NCBI GenBank assembly: GCA_045807725.1
Contig: JBJMGV010000113.1
Span: 1-64,000, forward strand
Source of the DNA: DATENM01 sp045807725
GTDB taxonomy: Bacteria; Acidobacteriota; Blastocatellia; UBA7656
Direction: 5' to 3'
Length of the DNA: 64,000 nt
Below the pieces are notes generated by a model that worked only from the letters and a program-made list of their open reading frames with translations, had not been told where the DNA came from and searched no databases. Made by a program: the position numbers and the translations under genes. This document shows positions 52,056-61,729 of this stretch, in pieces. How positions within the stretch are numbered: position 1 is the stretch's first letter; each line of letters begins with the position of its first letter.

Positions 52056-53660
52056 CTACCGTCCGCGCCCGCCGCCGCCACCGCCCATCGGGCGCTGTTG
52101 GAAGGGCGAGCCGCCTTGCTGCGAACGGTTGCTGTTGCCGCCGCTATCGTTCTGGCCGATGACGATGATGTCGCCTTCTTTCAAATCGCCGGTGACCTCG
52201 GTGACGCGGCCATTCGTGAGGCCCGTGCGCACAAAGCGCGGCTCGATCTGTTTATTGTCGCCGACCATAACCCAGATCATCTGTCCTTGTCGCCGCTGGC
52301 CGTCGCCGCCACCACCGCCGGCTTGATTAGCTTGATTGCCTTCGCCGCCCTGTCCGGCTTGTCCGGGCTGACCCTGGCCGCGCCGCCCGCCTTGCTGCTC
52401 GCCTTGCGCGGCGGGCGGCTGTCCCTGTGCGGCGGGCTGCTGGCCTTGCGCGCCTTGATCGCCGCCCTGCCGTTCGGCCTGTCGCTGAGTGCGGCGCTCT
52501 TCCGCCTTCTGTTTCGCCGCATCCATTTTGGCGCGCATCTCTTCTTCAGAGAGGTTCGGCCTGAAGCGCAGCGCCGCGTTCGGCACAGTCATCACGTTTT
52601 CGCTACGCGCCACAGGGATCGTGATGTTGGCCGTCATCCCAGGCCGCAGCTTCAAGTCAGGGTTCGCTACGTCAATGACCGCCGAATAGGTGACGACATT
52701 CTGCGTCGTCTGCGCGTTCAAACGCAGTTGGGTGATTTCGCCGGTGAAGGTCTCGCCCGGAAATGCATCAACGTTAAAATTGGCCTTGATGCCTTGCTTG
52801 ATCTGGCCAACATCGGCTTCATCAATCGAGGCCAGCACCTGCATCTTCGTCAAGTCGTTGGCAATCGTGAAGAGCGTCGGCGCTTGCAGGCTGGCAGCGA
52901 CTGTCTGCCCGATGTCAACTGCGCGCGACACCACGACGCCATCAATCGGCGAGGCGATAATCGAATGGTCGAGGTTGGCCTGCTGCTGTGTGAGCTGGGC
53001 CTGCGCCTGCGCCAGCCCCGCCTTGGCCTGATCGAGCTTGGCGCGCGATTGCGCCAGTCCGGCCTGCACCTGTCCGAGCTGGGCGACAGCCTGTTCGTAG
53101 CGCGCGGCGGCGGCGTTGGCAGCCGCCTGTGAGGCCTGGATGTCGCGGCTGGCAATCACGTTCTTGAGTTCCTGATTGCGCCTGACCACGTCGAGGGCGT
53201 CTTCGCGTTGCACGCGGTTGACTTCGACGTTGGCCTGTGACGCCTTGACGTTGGCCTGCTGGTTAACGATGTCGGTCTGCGCCGCGACGATGGCCGCCTG
53301 CTGGTTCTGCACGTTGGCGCGTGCGTTATCTACTTGCGCCTGAAAGATGGCCGGGTCGAGCCGCGCGATCACCTGCCCGCGCTTGACCTGCGAATTGAAG
53401 TCCGCGCCGAGCCACTGCACCGTGCCTGAGACTTGCGAGCCGACCTGCACAGTCGTCACCGCCTGCACGGTTCCGGTCGCCGAGACGCTGACTTCAACAT
53501 TGCCGCGCTCGACTTTGGCGGTGATGTAATCGCCGGCTGCCGCCTTCCTGCCCCACAACATAAAGGCGGCGATGGCAGCGCAAGTGAGCAACAAGAGAGC
53601 GGCCAGTAGCCCTTTGCGTCGCTTAAACGTCGCGCTGATTCTGCTGAGTATTTCTGCCAT
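52056..53660 (-). CDS. HlyD/MacA-type periplasmic adaptor with Q/G-rich insertion
   Basis: GAGGAT lies upstream of the ATG. The N-terminal membrane segment (GLLAALLLLTCAAIAAFMLW) is followed by a lipoyl half (VQVGSQVSGTVQWLGADFNS), a long coiled-coil hairpin rich in Q/A (about 110-240), the second lipoyl half (IIASPIDGVVVSRAVDIGQT), a beta-barrel, and the membrane-proximal domain. Between barrel and final domain lies an unusual ~70-residue Q/G/R-rich insertion (about 395-465). It connects the MacB-like pump to an outer-membrane channel not seen here. Confidence 0.92.
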   Translation of the reverse strand: MAEILSRISATFKRRKGLLAALLLLTCAAIAAFMLWGRKAAAGDYITAKVERGNVEVSVSATGTVQAVTTVQVGSQVSGTVQWLGADFNSQVKRGQVIARLDPAIFQAQVDNARANVQNQQAAIVAAQTDIVNQQANVKASQANVEVNRVQREDALDVVRRNQELKNVIASRDIQASQAAANAAAARYEQAVAQLGQVQAGLAQSRAKLDQAKAGLAQAQAQLTQQQANLDHSIIASPIDGVVVSRAVDIGQTVAASLQAPTLFTIANDLTKMQVLASIDEADVGQIKQGIKANFNVDAFPGETFTGEITQLRLNAQTTQNVVTYSAVIDVANPDLKLRPGMTANITIPVARSENVMTVPNAALRFRPNLSEEEMRAKMDAAKQKAEERRTQRQAERQGGDQGAQGQQPAAQGQPPAAQGEQQGGRRGQGQPGQAGQGGEGNQANQAGGGGGDGQRRQGQMIWVMVGDNKQIEPRFVRTGLTNGRVTEVTGDLKEGDIIVIGQNDSGGNSNRSQQGGSPFQQRPMGGGGGGRGR

Positions 53661-53822
53661 ATCGAATCCTCATCCTTGAGAATCTTCTCCACTCTATGAT
53701 GAAGTCCATTCTCTTAATCTTGCCACAGTTCTTAGACGAAGTGAAAAGTAGCGCGGTTACAGGAAAGCCTTTGATTATTCAGGCGTCCGCAGTCGAACGA
53801 AATTGGAGAATCCAACAGCGTG

Positions 53823-54914
53823 TTAATTGTCGGCAATCTGGCGAAGCTGCGCAAGTCCGGCCTCGCGCGCCTCGTCGCTTGTGGCGCGCAAGGTAATGTG
53901 ACCGAGCTTACGATACGGGCGCGGCGCTTTGCCGTAAAGGTGCAGGTGGGCGTTGTCTGTCGCGAGCACGCTGCGCAAGTCGGGGATGGTGCCGATCAGG
54001 TTGAGCATCGCCGCGTAGCCGACCGGCGCGGTCGAGCCGAGCGGCCAACCGAGAATAGCGCGCAGGTGGTTTTCAAACTGGCTCGTCTCCGCGCCTTCAA
54101 TCGTCCAGTGGCCGGAGTTGTGAACGCGCGGGGCCATCTCGTTTGCAAGCAAGTGGCCGTCGCGCTCGAAGAACTCGATGGCCAGCACGCCGACATAATT
54201 CAACGCTTCGAGCGCCGCGCAGGCGTAGCCTTCGGCTTCGCGTTGTAGCTCGGAAGTGGCTTTGGAAGCCGGGCACAGGGATAAGCGCAGAATGCCTTCG
54301 CGGTGGTGATTCTCGACCAGCGGATAGAAAGCCGTCTCGCCGCTGCGGCTGCGAACGGCGAGAATCGAGACTTCGCGCTCGAAGGCGACGAAGCTTTCGA
54401 GGATCAGCGGCACGCCGCCCAGCGACTGCCAAGCTTGCGACACGTCTTCGGTTTTGCGAATGACGACTTGTCCTTTGCCGTCGTAACCGAAGCGCCGCGT
54501 CTTCAACACCGCCGGCAGTCCCATATCATTCAGCGCGTTCTTCAGATCATCCCAGGTATCGACCGCGACAAAGCTCGGCGTCGGGATGCCCAGCCGCTCG
54601 AAGAAACGTTTTTCGGTTAGACGATCCTGCGCCGCTTCGAGGGCTTCGGGTGGTGGGAAGACCGGCACGCGGCGGCTCAGGAAACGCGCCGTGTCAACCG
54701 GAACGTTCTCGAATTCATAAGTGATTACGTCGAGGCCGCGCGCGAATCGCTTCAGCGCATCGGTGTCGTTGAAGTCTGCGGCCATCAACTCGCTGACGTG
54801 GCCGGCGGGCGCTTCAGATGACAAGTCGAGCGTGCGAAAGCGCAGGCCGAGCGGGTAGCCGGCCAGCGCCAGCATACGCCCCAATTGTCCGCCGCCGAGT
54901 ATGCCGACCTGCAT
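53823..54914 (-). CDS. purK: 5-(carboxyamino)imidazole ribonucleotide synthase
   Basis: The ATG at 54914 overlaps the purE stop (TGATG) and has GGGAGG upstream. ATP-grasp features: N-terminal VGILGGGQLGRMLALAGYPL, lid VLKTRRFGYDGKGQVVIRKT and catalytic EMAPRVHNSGHWTIEGAETS. It makes N5-CAIR from AIR, bicarbonate and ATP; PurE then isomerises it. Confidence 0.96.
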   Translation of the reverse strand: MQVGILGGGQLGRMLALAGYPLGLRFRTLDLSSEAPAGHVSELMAADFNDTDALKRFARGLDVITYEFENVPVDTARFLSRRVPVFPPPEALEAAQDRLTEKRFFERLGIPTPSFVAVDTWDDLKNALNDMGLPAVLKTRRFGYDGKGQVVIRKTEDVSQAWQSLGGVPLILESFVAFEREVSILAVRSRSGETAFYPLVENHHREGILRLSLCPASKATSELQREAEGYACAALEALNYVGVLAIEFFERDGHLLANEMAPRVHNSGHWTIEGAETSQFENHLRAILGWPLGSTAPVGYAAMLNLIGTIPDLRSVLATDNAHLHLYGKAPRPYRKLGHITLRATSDEAREAGLAQLRQIADN

Positions 54915-55426
54915 CACGCCTCCCTCGGGTCGGCCCGGTCGAGCACCGTCTGTGTTTGCTTTTGACGATAGGCTTTCAATGCCTCGCGCAAAGGCGGGTA
55001 CTTGTTGCCGAGCATCGCCGTCGCCAGCAACGCCGCGTTGATCGCGCCGGCGCGACCAATGGCCAGCGTGCCGACGGGGATGCCGGCAGGCATCTGCACG
55101 ATGGATAAGAGCGAGTCCATGCCGCGCAACGCTTTCGATTCGACCGGCACGCCGAGAACCGGCAGCGCGGTCTTAGCGGCGGTCATACCGGGCAGGTGGG
55201 CCGCGCCGCCCGCGCCGGCGATGATGACTTCGAGGCCGCGCGATTCGGCGGTGGCGGCGTACTCGAACAGCAGGTCGGGCGTGCGGTGGGCGCTGACGAC
55301 GCGAACTTCAAACGGCACACCGAGCGCGGTGAGCGTCTCGGCAGCGTGCGCCATCGTCTCCCAGTCAGAGGTCGAACCCATAATGATGCCAACCAGCGGC
55401 TGCGTCATTGCATCAGGCACGTTCAT
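54914..55426 (-). CDS. purE: 5-(carboxyamino)imidazole ribonucleotide mutase
   Basis: The 170-residue protein shows the class I PurE core: GIIMGSTSDWETMAHAAETL, VSAHRTPD and IIAGAGGAAHLPGMTAAKTA. The translation start could be 55426 (AGGA abuts the ATG) or the ATG at 55408 (MTQPLVGI). It converts N5-CAIR to CAIR and lies upstream of purK. Confidence 0.95.
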   Translation of the reverse strand: MNVPDAMTQPLVGIIMGSTSDWETMAHAAETLTALGVPFEVRVVSAHRTPDLLFEYAATAESRGLEVIIAGAGGAAHLPGMTAAKTALPVLGVPVESKALRGMDSLLSIVQMPAGIPVGTLAIGRAGAINAALLATAMLGNKYPPLREALKAYRQKQTQTVLDRADPREA

Positions 55427-55628
55427 TCCTGAACGATAATGCGCCGGGTCACGGGCGTCAACGGGTCTTCTGCGGTCAATGCACTCAGGCTTTGCGCAAT
55501 GTGAATAGCGTCGAAGGCGAATGCGGCATTCGCGTTACGAATGACGATCTGCGCCCGGAAAACTTCGACACGCCGGCGAAGGTCGAAGCCTTCGTCGAGC
55601 GCGCCAACACCGCGCAATGAGTGATGAG

Positions 55629-56201
55629 TTATTTCTTCACCAGTTCTTCGGGATTTTGCGGCACGGCGATGAAGGGCAGGTTGCGGTAGAGTTCGCCGAC
55701 ATCCAGACCATAACCGACGACGAACTCATTCGGGATCGTGAAGCCGATGTAGCGCGCCTCGACTTCGATCTGGTGGCGGTCGGGCTTATCGAGCAGCGCC
55801 GCGATGGCCAGGCTGTTCACCTCGCGCGCCTTGAAGATGTTGACCATGTAGTTGAGCGTCAGCCCGGTGTCGATGATGTCTTCGACGACCAGCACATCTT
55901 TACCGGCGAGGCTAACATCGAGGTCTTTCGTAATGCGCACCTCGCCCGATGATTTGGTCGCCGCGCCGTAACTGGATATGCCGATGAAGTCGAGCGACAC
56001 CGGCAGGTCAATCGCCCGCATCAAGTCGGACAGAAAGACGCACGCGCCCTTGAGCACGCCGAGCAGGTGCAGATTCTTGCCCGCATAATCGCGGGTGATC
56101 TGCTCGCCCATCGCCCGCACGCGCGCCCGCAACTGTTCTTCACTGATCAGCACTTTGAGATTGGGATCGTTGATGAAAGACAGCTTTTCCTGCGCGCTCA
56201 T
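55629..56201 (-). CDS. hpt: Hypoxanthine phosphoribosyltransferase
   Basis: The 190-residue protein has the PRPP loop VLVVEDIIDTGLTL, the flexible loop region SSYGAATKSSGEV and the C-terminal VVGYGLDVGELYRNLPFI. AGGAGAGG precedes the ATG. It salvages hypoxanthine/guanine to IMP/GMP, next to the purine synthesis genes. Confidence 0.95.
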   Translation of the reverse strand: MSAQEKLSFINDPNLKVLISEEQLRARVRAMGEQITRDYAGKNLHLLGVLKGACVFLSDLMRAIDLPVSLDFIGISSYGAATKSSGEVRITKDLDVSLAGKDVLVVEDIIDTGLTLNYMVNIFKAREVNSLAIAALLDKPDRHQIEVEARYIGFTIPNEFVVGYGLDVGELYRNLPFIAVPQNPEELVKK

Positions 56202-56309
56202 TCGCCTCTCCTGATGTTGGGTTGATTGGATTCAGCCCGCACTATAAGCAATGCCCGCGAGGCTGTCAACCTGACCCGTATGCGAGTTTCCGTGAAAAGC
56301 GAAGCCCGC

Positions 56310-56315
56310 TATAAT
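56310..56315 (+). promoter_or_regulatory. Likely -10 element for the YraN gene
   Basis: TATAAT at 56310-56315, 39 bp before the chosen ATG; the -35 region is weak (TTTCCG near 56287). Confidence 0.45.
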
Positions 56316-56353
56316 CAGGCGGCAACCTTGCGATGAAGGCGGCAGGAGGCGAG

Positions 56354-56827
56354 ATGTTCGGCAGATCGAAGAGGCAGTCACTAAAGCGCGCACCAGCCGC
56401 GAGCGCGGCGCACCTGGCGCTGGGCGAGCGCGGCGAAACGTTGGCGCTCGATTACTTGAAATATAACGAAGATTACGAAATCGTCGCTACCAATTTCCTC
56501 GTACCTCTGGGGCGCGGCCTGACAGGGCAGAAGCTGACGGGCGAGATCGACATCATCGCTTACGACGGCCCGACGCTCTGCTTCGTTGAAGTGAAGACGC
56601 GAAGCTCAGACGAGTTCGCCGCGCCCGAACGCGCCGTTGACCTGCGCAAGCAACGGCAGATTGCCCGCGCCGCGCGCCGCTATCGCCGATTGATGAACGT
56701 CACCGACGAAGCCTATCGCTATGATGTCGTCACCGTGATTGCGTGCGCCACTGGCGCGCAAATCGAGTTGTTGCGCAGTTACTTTGACGACCGCGTCTTC
56801 CAGCGCAGCCGCTTCTTTCAAGAGTAG
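56354..56827 (+). CDS. YraN/UPF0102 family nuclease-fold protein
   Basis: The ATG at 56354 is preceded by AGGAGG at short spacing, better than the ATG at 56333. The 157 residues have the UPF0102 pattern (LGERGETLALDYLKYNEDYE, LTGEIDIIAYDGPTLCFVEV, KTRSS, RKQRQIARAARRYRR), an endonuclease-like E-x-K site. The function is unproved; often near DNA-repair or rnhB genes. Confidence 0.9.
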   Translation: MFGRSKRQSLKRAPAASAAHLALGERGETLALDYLKYNEDYEIVATNFLVPLGRGLTGQKLTGEIDIIAYDGPTLCFVEVKTRSSDEFAAPERAVDLRKQRQIARAARRYRRLMNVTDEAYRYDVVTVIACATGAQIELLRSYFDDRVFQRSRFFQE

Positions 56828-56987
56828 GCAGGAGGCAGTGATCAGTGGCCAGTAATCAGTTGATAGTTGATAGCTGATAGTTGATAGTTCCTCAAGCTCC
56901 GTTAGGAGCGCAATGTTTCTAAAACATTTCGTCCCTACGGGACGGATTGACAACTCACAGCCGATAACTGACCACTGACCACTGCTC
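56828..56987. repeat. Composite gap element before queA
   Basis: Left heptamers (CAGTGGC, TTGATAG) start next to the YraN stop, then one forward REP unit (AGCTCCGTTAGGAGCGCAATG) facing one reverse relative (TTCGTCCCTACGGGAC), then right heptamers (CTGACCA twice) ending three bases before the queA ATG, which lacks a Shine-Dalgarno sequence. Confidence 0.85.
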
Positions 56988-58052
56988 ATGCTTGTTTCCG
57001 AATTCGATTACGAATTGCCCGAACGATTGATCGCGCAGGAGCCGGCGGCGCGGCGCGACCAGTCGCGGCTGCTGGTCGTTGACCGCGCGACAGGCGCGCT
57101 CGCGGATACGGTGTTCAATCATCTGCCGGAGTTCTTGCGCAAGGGCGACGTGCTGGTCTTGAACAACACGCGCGTCTTTCCGGCGCGGCTGATCGGCAGG
57201 CGATTGAGGAAGACGCCGCGCGGCGAAACGATGCTGGGCGGGCGCGTCGAAGTCTTCCTGGTCAACCGGCTTGAGCCGCTGATGTGGGAAGCGCTCGTGC
57301 GACCCGGCAAGCATCTGCTTCCGGGCGCTAAGATCGAGTTCGCGCGCGGCAAGCTCACTGCCGAAGTCATCAACTGGCGCGAGTTCGGTCGCCGCATTGT
57401 GAGATTTCATACTGAAGGCGACTTTGACGAGATCATTGACCGCATAGGCCGCACGCCGCTGCCGCCTTACATCAAGCGCGACGACGAAGACCGGCTCGAT
57501 CAAGACCGCTATCAAACCGTCTATGCCAGCGAGCGCGGCGCGGTGGCCGCGCCGACCGCCGGCCTGCACTTCACCGCCGAGTTGCTTGAGCGAATCCGCG
57601 CGCTCGGCGTCGAAGTGGCCGAAATTACTTTGCACGTCGGCTATGGCACGTTCCAGCCCATCCGCGTCGAGCGCGTCGAGGATCATCACATCGAAGCCGA
57701 GCGCTACACGATCAGCGACGAGGCCGCCGCGATGATTAATCGAGCGTTAGCCGAGGGCCGCCGCGTCATCGCCGTTGGCACGACGACGACCCGCGCGCTT
57801 GAATCGGCTGCTCGCCGAAGCGATGCGACGGGTGTTGCTACCGGAACAGCGACAACAGAGTTGTTCATTTATCCCGGCTTCGAGTTCCGCGTCATCAGCG
57901 GCTTGATTACTAATTTTCACCTGCCGCAATCGTCGCTGTTGATGCTGGTGTCGGCGCTGGGCGGGCGCGAGCTGATCTTGAGCGCGTACCGCCACGCCGT
58001 CGAACGCGAGTATCACTTCTACAGCTACGGCGACGCGATGCTGATTCTGTAA
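56988..58052 (+). CDS. queA: S-adenosylmethionine:tRNA ribosyltransferase-isomerase
   Basis: The 354 residues carry QueA motifs: FDYELPERLIAQEPAARRDQ, DVLVLNNTRVFPARLIG, TPLPPYIKRDDEDRLDQDRY, PTAGLHFTAELLERI and NFHLPQSSLLMLVSALGG. It transfers and isomerises ribose of SAM onto preQ1-tRNA to epoxyqueuosine. Translation is likely to start at the ATG directly after heptamer repeats. Confidence 0.97.
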   Translation: MLVSEFDYELPERLIAQEPAARRDQSRLLVVDRATGALADTVFNHLPEFLRKGDVLVLNNTRVFPARLIGRRLRKTPRGETMLGGRVEVFLVNRLEPLMWEALVRPGKHLLPGAKIEFARGKLTAEVINWREFGRRIVRFHTEGDFDEIIDRIGRTPLPPYIKRDDEDRLDQDRYQTVYASERGAVAAPTAGLHFTAELLERIRALGVEVAEITLHVGYGTFQPIRVERVEDHHIEAERYTISDEAAAMINRALAEGRRVIAVGTTTTRALESAARRSDATGVATGTATTELFIYPGFEFRVISGLITNFHLPQSSLLMLVSALGGRELILSAYRHAVEREYHFYSYGDAMLIL

Positions 58053-58166
58053 CCTTCGCCCCAATCCGGTCACTTACCCTCTGACGCGCTGGTTCAGTGA
58101 ACCTTTCTTTGCTCAGCCGGCGTATCGAAGTTGACACGCTCAATCACATAGTGCCGGAGCCACTCA

Positions 58167-59684
58167 ATGAATAACCGTCTGCACGTTGCCATCGTGGTCT
58201 TGTTGATCACGCTTCTGTCGTGGCCGCTCGCGCCACACGCCATTGCTCAGCGTCGCCGATCACAGGCGAAGCCCGCTGCCGCTTCACACAAACCCATAGG
58301 CGACTCGTCGAGAGATGCGCCGCGCCTCGGCAACCTCATCGCGCGACTGATGAGCGAAGGCGACGTGACGGGTCTATCGCTGGCGTGGATTCGTGACGGA
58401 AAGATTTATTGGGCGCGCGGCTTCGGACTGAAAGACGCCGGCACAAAAGAAGCGATAGACGCCAGCACGATGTTTGAAGCCGCGTCGCTCAGCAAGCCGG
58501 TCTTCGCTTACGCGGTCTTGAAGATGGTTGAGCGGGGCGAGCTGGATTTAGATACGCCGCTGTCGAAATACCTGCCCGCTTACCTTGAAAACGACGAGCG
58601 TCTGAACTTGATCACCGCGCGCCGCGTCTTGAGCCACACGACGGGCTTTCCGAACTGGCGGCCCGATGGCAAGCCGCTCGTGATTATGTTCGCGCCGGGC
58701 GAGCGGTTCAGTTATTCAGGCGAAGGCTTCGTCTATCTCCAAAAGGTCGTCGAGCATTTGACCGGCCAGCCATTGAACGACGTGATGCGCAAAGAAGTCT
58801 TCGCGCCGCTCGGTATGAACGACAGCACATACATCTGGCAAGATGCCATTGCGTCGCGGATGGCGCTGGGCCATTCACAGATCGGCAAATCGTTGCCGTT
58901 GCGCAAAAGCTCAGAGGCGAACGCGGCGGCTTCTTTGCGCACGACGCCGACTGATTACGCGAAGTTCGTCATCGCGGTAGTGAACGGCACTGGGTTGAAA
59001 GCCGAGACGGTTCGGCAGATGCTCACGCCGCAGGTCAAGCTTGATGAAGGCTGCGTGACCTGCCTGGGCCGCAAAGTGATGAAGCCGTCAACGTCGCTGG
59101 CGTGGGGACTCGGCGTCGGCTTGCAACACACTGCTCAAGGTGACGCCTTCTGGCACTGGGGCGACAATCCCGGCTTCAAGAATTTTGTCATCGCCTTCCC
59201 GCAGCAGAAATCGGGCGCAGTCATCCTGACCAACAGCGACAACGGGCTAGGCATCATCCCGGAGATCGTCAAGGAGATGCTCGGCGGCAACTCGCCGACC
59301 TTCGCATGGCTCAGCGTCGAGGAGTACAACTCGCCGGGCCGCCGCTTGCGCAAAGCCATCGGGATGGTCGGCGTTGAAGCCGCCGTCAAACAATTCCGCG
59401 AAGAGAGACGGCAACACCCCGACAGCTTCAAAGCAAATGAAGGCCGCATCAACAGCCTCGGTTATCAATACCTGCGCGACAAAAAGATCAAAGAGGCGAT
59501 AGAGATTTTCAAGCTGAATGTCGAACTGTTCCCGCAATCATCGAACGTCTACGACAGCCTCGGCGAAGCCTATATGGAAAACGGCGAGCGGGAGCTGGCT
59601 ATTCAAAATTACCAGAAGGCCATCGAGATGAATCCCGAAAACCAGAACGCCATCGAGATGCTGAAGAAACTACAGCCGAAGTAA
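58167..59684 (+). CDS. Serine hydrolase (class C beta-lactamase family) with TPR-like C-terminus
   Basis: Signal peptide (LHVAIVVLLITLLSWPLAPHAIA). Beta-lactamase fold with S-x-x-K (ASLSKPVFAYAV), Y-x-G (FSYSGEGFVYLQ) and a third HWGDNPGFKNF element. A TPR-like tail of two units (NSLGYQYLRDKKIKEAIEIF; VYDSLGEAYMENGERELAIQ) ends the protein. It is probably a periplasmic D-alanyl-D-alanine carboxypeptidase- or esterase-like enzyme. Confidence 0.9.
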   Translation: MNNRLHVAIVVLLITLLSWPLAPHAIAQRRRSQAKPAAASHKPIGDSSRDAPRLGNLIARLMSEGDVTGLSLAWIRDGKIYWARGFGLKDAGTKEAIDASTMFEAASLSKPVFAYAVLKMVERGELDLDTPLSKYLPAYLENDERLNLITARRVLSHTTGFPNWRPDGKPLVIMFAPGERFSYSGEGFVYLQKVVEHLTGQPLNDVMRKEVFAPLGMNDSTYIWQDAIASRMALGHSQIGKSLPLRKSSEANAAASLRTTPTDYAKFVIAVVNGTGLKAETVRQMLTPQVKLDEGCVTCLGRKVMKPSTSLAWGLGVGLQHTAQGDAFWHWGDNPGFKNFVIAFPQQKSGAVILTNSDNGLGIIPEIVKEMLGGNSPTFAWLSVEEYNSPGRRLRKAIGMVGVEAAVKQFREERRQHPDSFKANEGRINSLGYQYLRDKKIKEAIEIFKLNVELFPQSSNVYDSLGEAYMENGERELAIQNYQKAIEMNPENQNAIEMLKKLQPK

Positions 59685-59746
59685 GCGGCGGCAACTGGCG
59701 ATGGGGCAGCTTGGAGAGTGCGAGCGATTTTGTGTAAGCTTTCTCT

Positions 59747-60643
59747 ATGCACAACGCAGAGAAATTTGCCGTCGGGCTGGTGCAGATGTCCGTCACCGCA
59801 GACCTCGACGCTAACCTTGAGAAAGCCGTAGCGCGTGTCGAAGACGCCGCGCGGCAAGGGGCGCAGGTCATCTGTTTGCCTGAGCTATTCCGGTCGCAGT
59901 ACTTCTGCCAGAAGGAAGATGCCGACCTCTTTGATCTCGCTGAGTCAGTGCCCGGCCCTTCGACCGAACAACTGGGCCGCGTCGCTCGCGCTCATCACGT
60001 CACCGTCATTGCGCCCATCTTTGAGCGGCGCGCGACGGGCCTCTATCACAACAGCGCCGCCATCATTAACAGTGAAGGCAACGTCGCCGGCATCTATCGC
60101 AAGATGCACATACCGGACGACCCGGCTTATTACGAGAAGTTCTATTTCACGCCGGGCGATCTCGGCTTTCGCGCTTTCGACACAGGCGTCGGTCGCATCG
60201 GCACGCTGATCTGCTGGGATCAATGGTATCCCGAAGGCGCGCGGCTCACGGCGCTGCGCGGCGCGAACATCCTTTTTTATCCAACCGCCATCGGCTGGCA
60301 CCCGCACGAGAAGGATGAGTTCGGCGCGCAGCAACGCGACGCGTGGCGAACAATCCAGCGCGCTCACGCGATTGCCAACGGCGTTTATGTCGCGGCGGTC
60401 AATCGCGTCGGCCACGAAAATCCTGCGGGCGGCGCGGGCGTCGAGTTCTGGGGCACGTCTTTTCTCGCCGACCCGTTCGGCGTCGTCCTCGCCGAAGGCT
60501 CCATCGACCGTGAAGAAATCCTCATCGGCGAAGTAGACAGCAAGCGCATCGAAGACGTGCGGCGCAACTGGCCTTTCCTGCGCGACCGGCGCATCGATGC
60601 ATATGCGGGCATCGAGCGCCGCTTCCTCGACGACCAACAATGA
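59747..60643 (+). CDS. aguB: N-carbamoylputrescine amidase
   Basis: A nitrilase-superfamily enzyme (298 residues) with the catalytic triad: Glu in VICLPELFRSQYF, Lys in YRKMHIPDDPAYYEKFYFTP and Cys in IGTLICWDQWYPEGARL. The pattern is that of plant/bacterial AguB. It hydrolyses N-carbamoylputrescine to putrescine. It overlaps aguA by 4 bp. Confidence 0.95.
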   Translation: MHNAEKFAVGLVQMSVTADLDANLEKAVARVEDAARQGAQVICLPELFRSQYFCQKEDADLFDLAESVPGPSTEQLGRVARAHHVTVIAPIFERRATGLYHNSAAIINSEGNVAGIYRKMHIPDDPAYYEKFYFTPGDLGFRAFDTGVGRIGTLICWDQWYPEGARLTALRGANILFYPTAIGWHPHEKDEFGAQQRDAWRTIQRAHAIANGVYVAAVNRVGHENPAGGAGVEFWGTSFLADPFGVVLAEGSIDREEILIGEVDSKRIEDVRRNWPFLRDRRIDAYAGIERRFLDDQQ

Positions 60644-61728
60644 AAGCGAATTCAGCGACTGCTACCGACAAGCCGCCGGCAGCGGCGGGTTACGCGATGC
60701 CTGCCGAATGGCTACGCCACGAAGCGACGTGGATCGGCTGGCCGCACAACCGCACGGACTGGCCCGGCAAGATCATCCCGATTCAATGGGTCTACGGCGA
60801 GATCGTCCGCAAACTCGCGGCGGATGAAGTCGTGCGCATTATCGTCAACTCAGACGTTCACGAAGCGCAGGCGCTAAGCGTGCTCGACAAGTCCGGCATT
60901 GATCGAAATCGTGTTGAGTTCTTTCGCTTCCCGACCAATCGCGGCTGGACGCGCGACTTCGGGCCGATGTTTGTGCGGCGCGATGGGCGGCGCAGTGATA
61001 CGGCTATCGTGCGCTTTCGCTTCAACGCGTGGGCCAAGTATCCCGACTACGAGCAGGACGAGCGCGTGCCTGAGCTGGCCGCGCGCGCCCTCGATTGCTC
61101 GATCTTTTCCGCGCAACTCGATGGGCGCGGCGTCGTTCTCGAAGGCGGCAGCCTTGACGTAAACGGGCGCGGCACGATCATCACGACTGAAGAGTGTTTG
61201 CTTGATCCGGTGACGCAGACGCGCAATCCGGGCTTCTCGCGCAAGGATTATGAAACGGTCTTTGCGAAATTCCTCGGCGCGCGAAACACCTTGTGGCTCG
61301 GTCGCGGCATCAGTGGCGACGACACGCACGGACACGTAGACGATCTTTGTCGCTTCGTCAACGAGACGACCGTCGTGCTGTGCAGCGAAACCAATCCGAA
61401 GGATGCCAACTACGCGCCGCTGGCCGAGAACCGCGAGCGCTTGCAGGATATGAGATTGGAAGACGGCTCGCGCGTCGAAGTCTTCGAGTTGCCGATGCCC
61501 GCGCCGCTCATCTTTCGCGGGCAGCGATTGCCGGCAAGCTACGCAAACTTTTATATCGGCAACGCGGCGGTGCTGGTTCCGACCTTTAATGATGTGAATG
61601 ATCGCGTGGCGCTCGGCATACTCGGCGAATTGTTCACGGATCGCGCGGTCGTCGGCATACACGCGGTTGATCTGGTCTGGGGACTCGGCACGCTGCATTG
61701 CCTGACCCAGCAACAGCCCGCGAAGTGA
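60640..61728 (+). CDS. aguA: Agmatine deiminase
   Basis: The 362 residues show PPAD-family motifs: MPAEWLRHEATWIGWPHN, NRGWTRDFGPMFV, EGGSLDVNGRGTIITTEECL, GDDTHGHVDDLCRFV and the catalytic Cys near the end in WGLGTLHCLTQQ. It converts agmatine to N-carbamoylputrescine and ammonia; with AguB it makes putrescine. Confidence 0.96.
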   Translation: MKANSATATDKPPAAAGYAMPAEWLRHEATWIGWPHNRTDWPGKIIPIQWVYGEIVRKLAADEVVRIIVNSDVHEAQALSVLDKSGIDRNRVEFFRFPTNRGWTRDFGPMFVRRDGRRSDTAIVRFRFNAWAKYPDYEQDERVPELAARALDCSIFSAQLDGRGVVLEGGSLDVNGRGTIITTEECLLDPVTQTRNPGFSRKDYETVFAKFLGARNTLWLGRGISGDDTHGHVDDLCRFVNETTVVLCSETNPKDANYAPLAENRERLQDMRLEDGSRVEVFELPMPAPLIFRGQRLPASYANFYIGNAAVLVPTFNDVNDRVALGILGELFTDRAVVGIHAVDLVWGLGTLHCLTQQQPAK

Positions 61729-61729
61729 A

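Noticed and set aside
55423..55620. Small open frames on both strands between purE and hpt (e.g. ending VEAFVERANTAQ or RRIIVQE)
   Set aside because: About 65-70 codons, overlap the purE start, no ribosome-binding site and no recognised family; could be a decayed gene, but evidence is insufficient.
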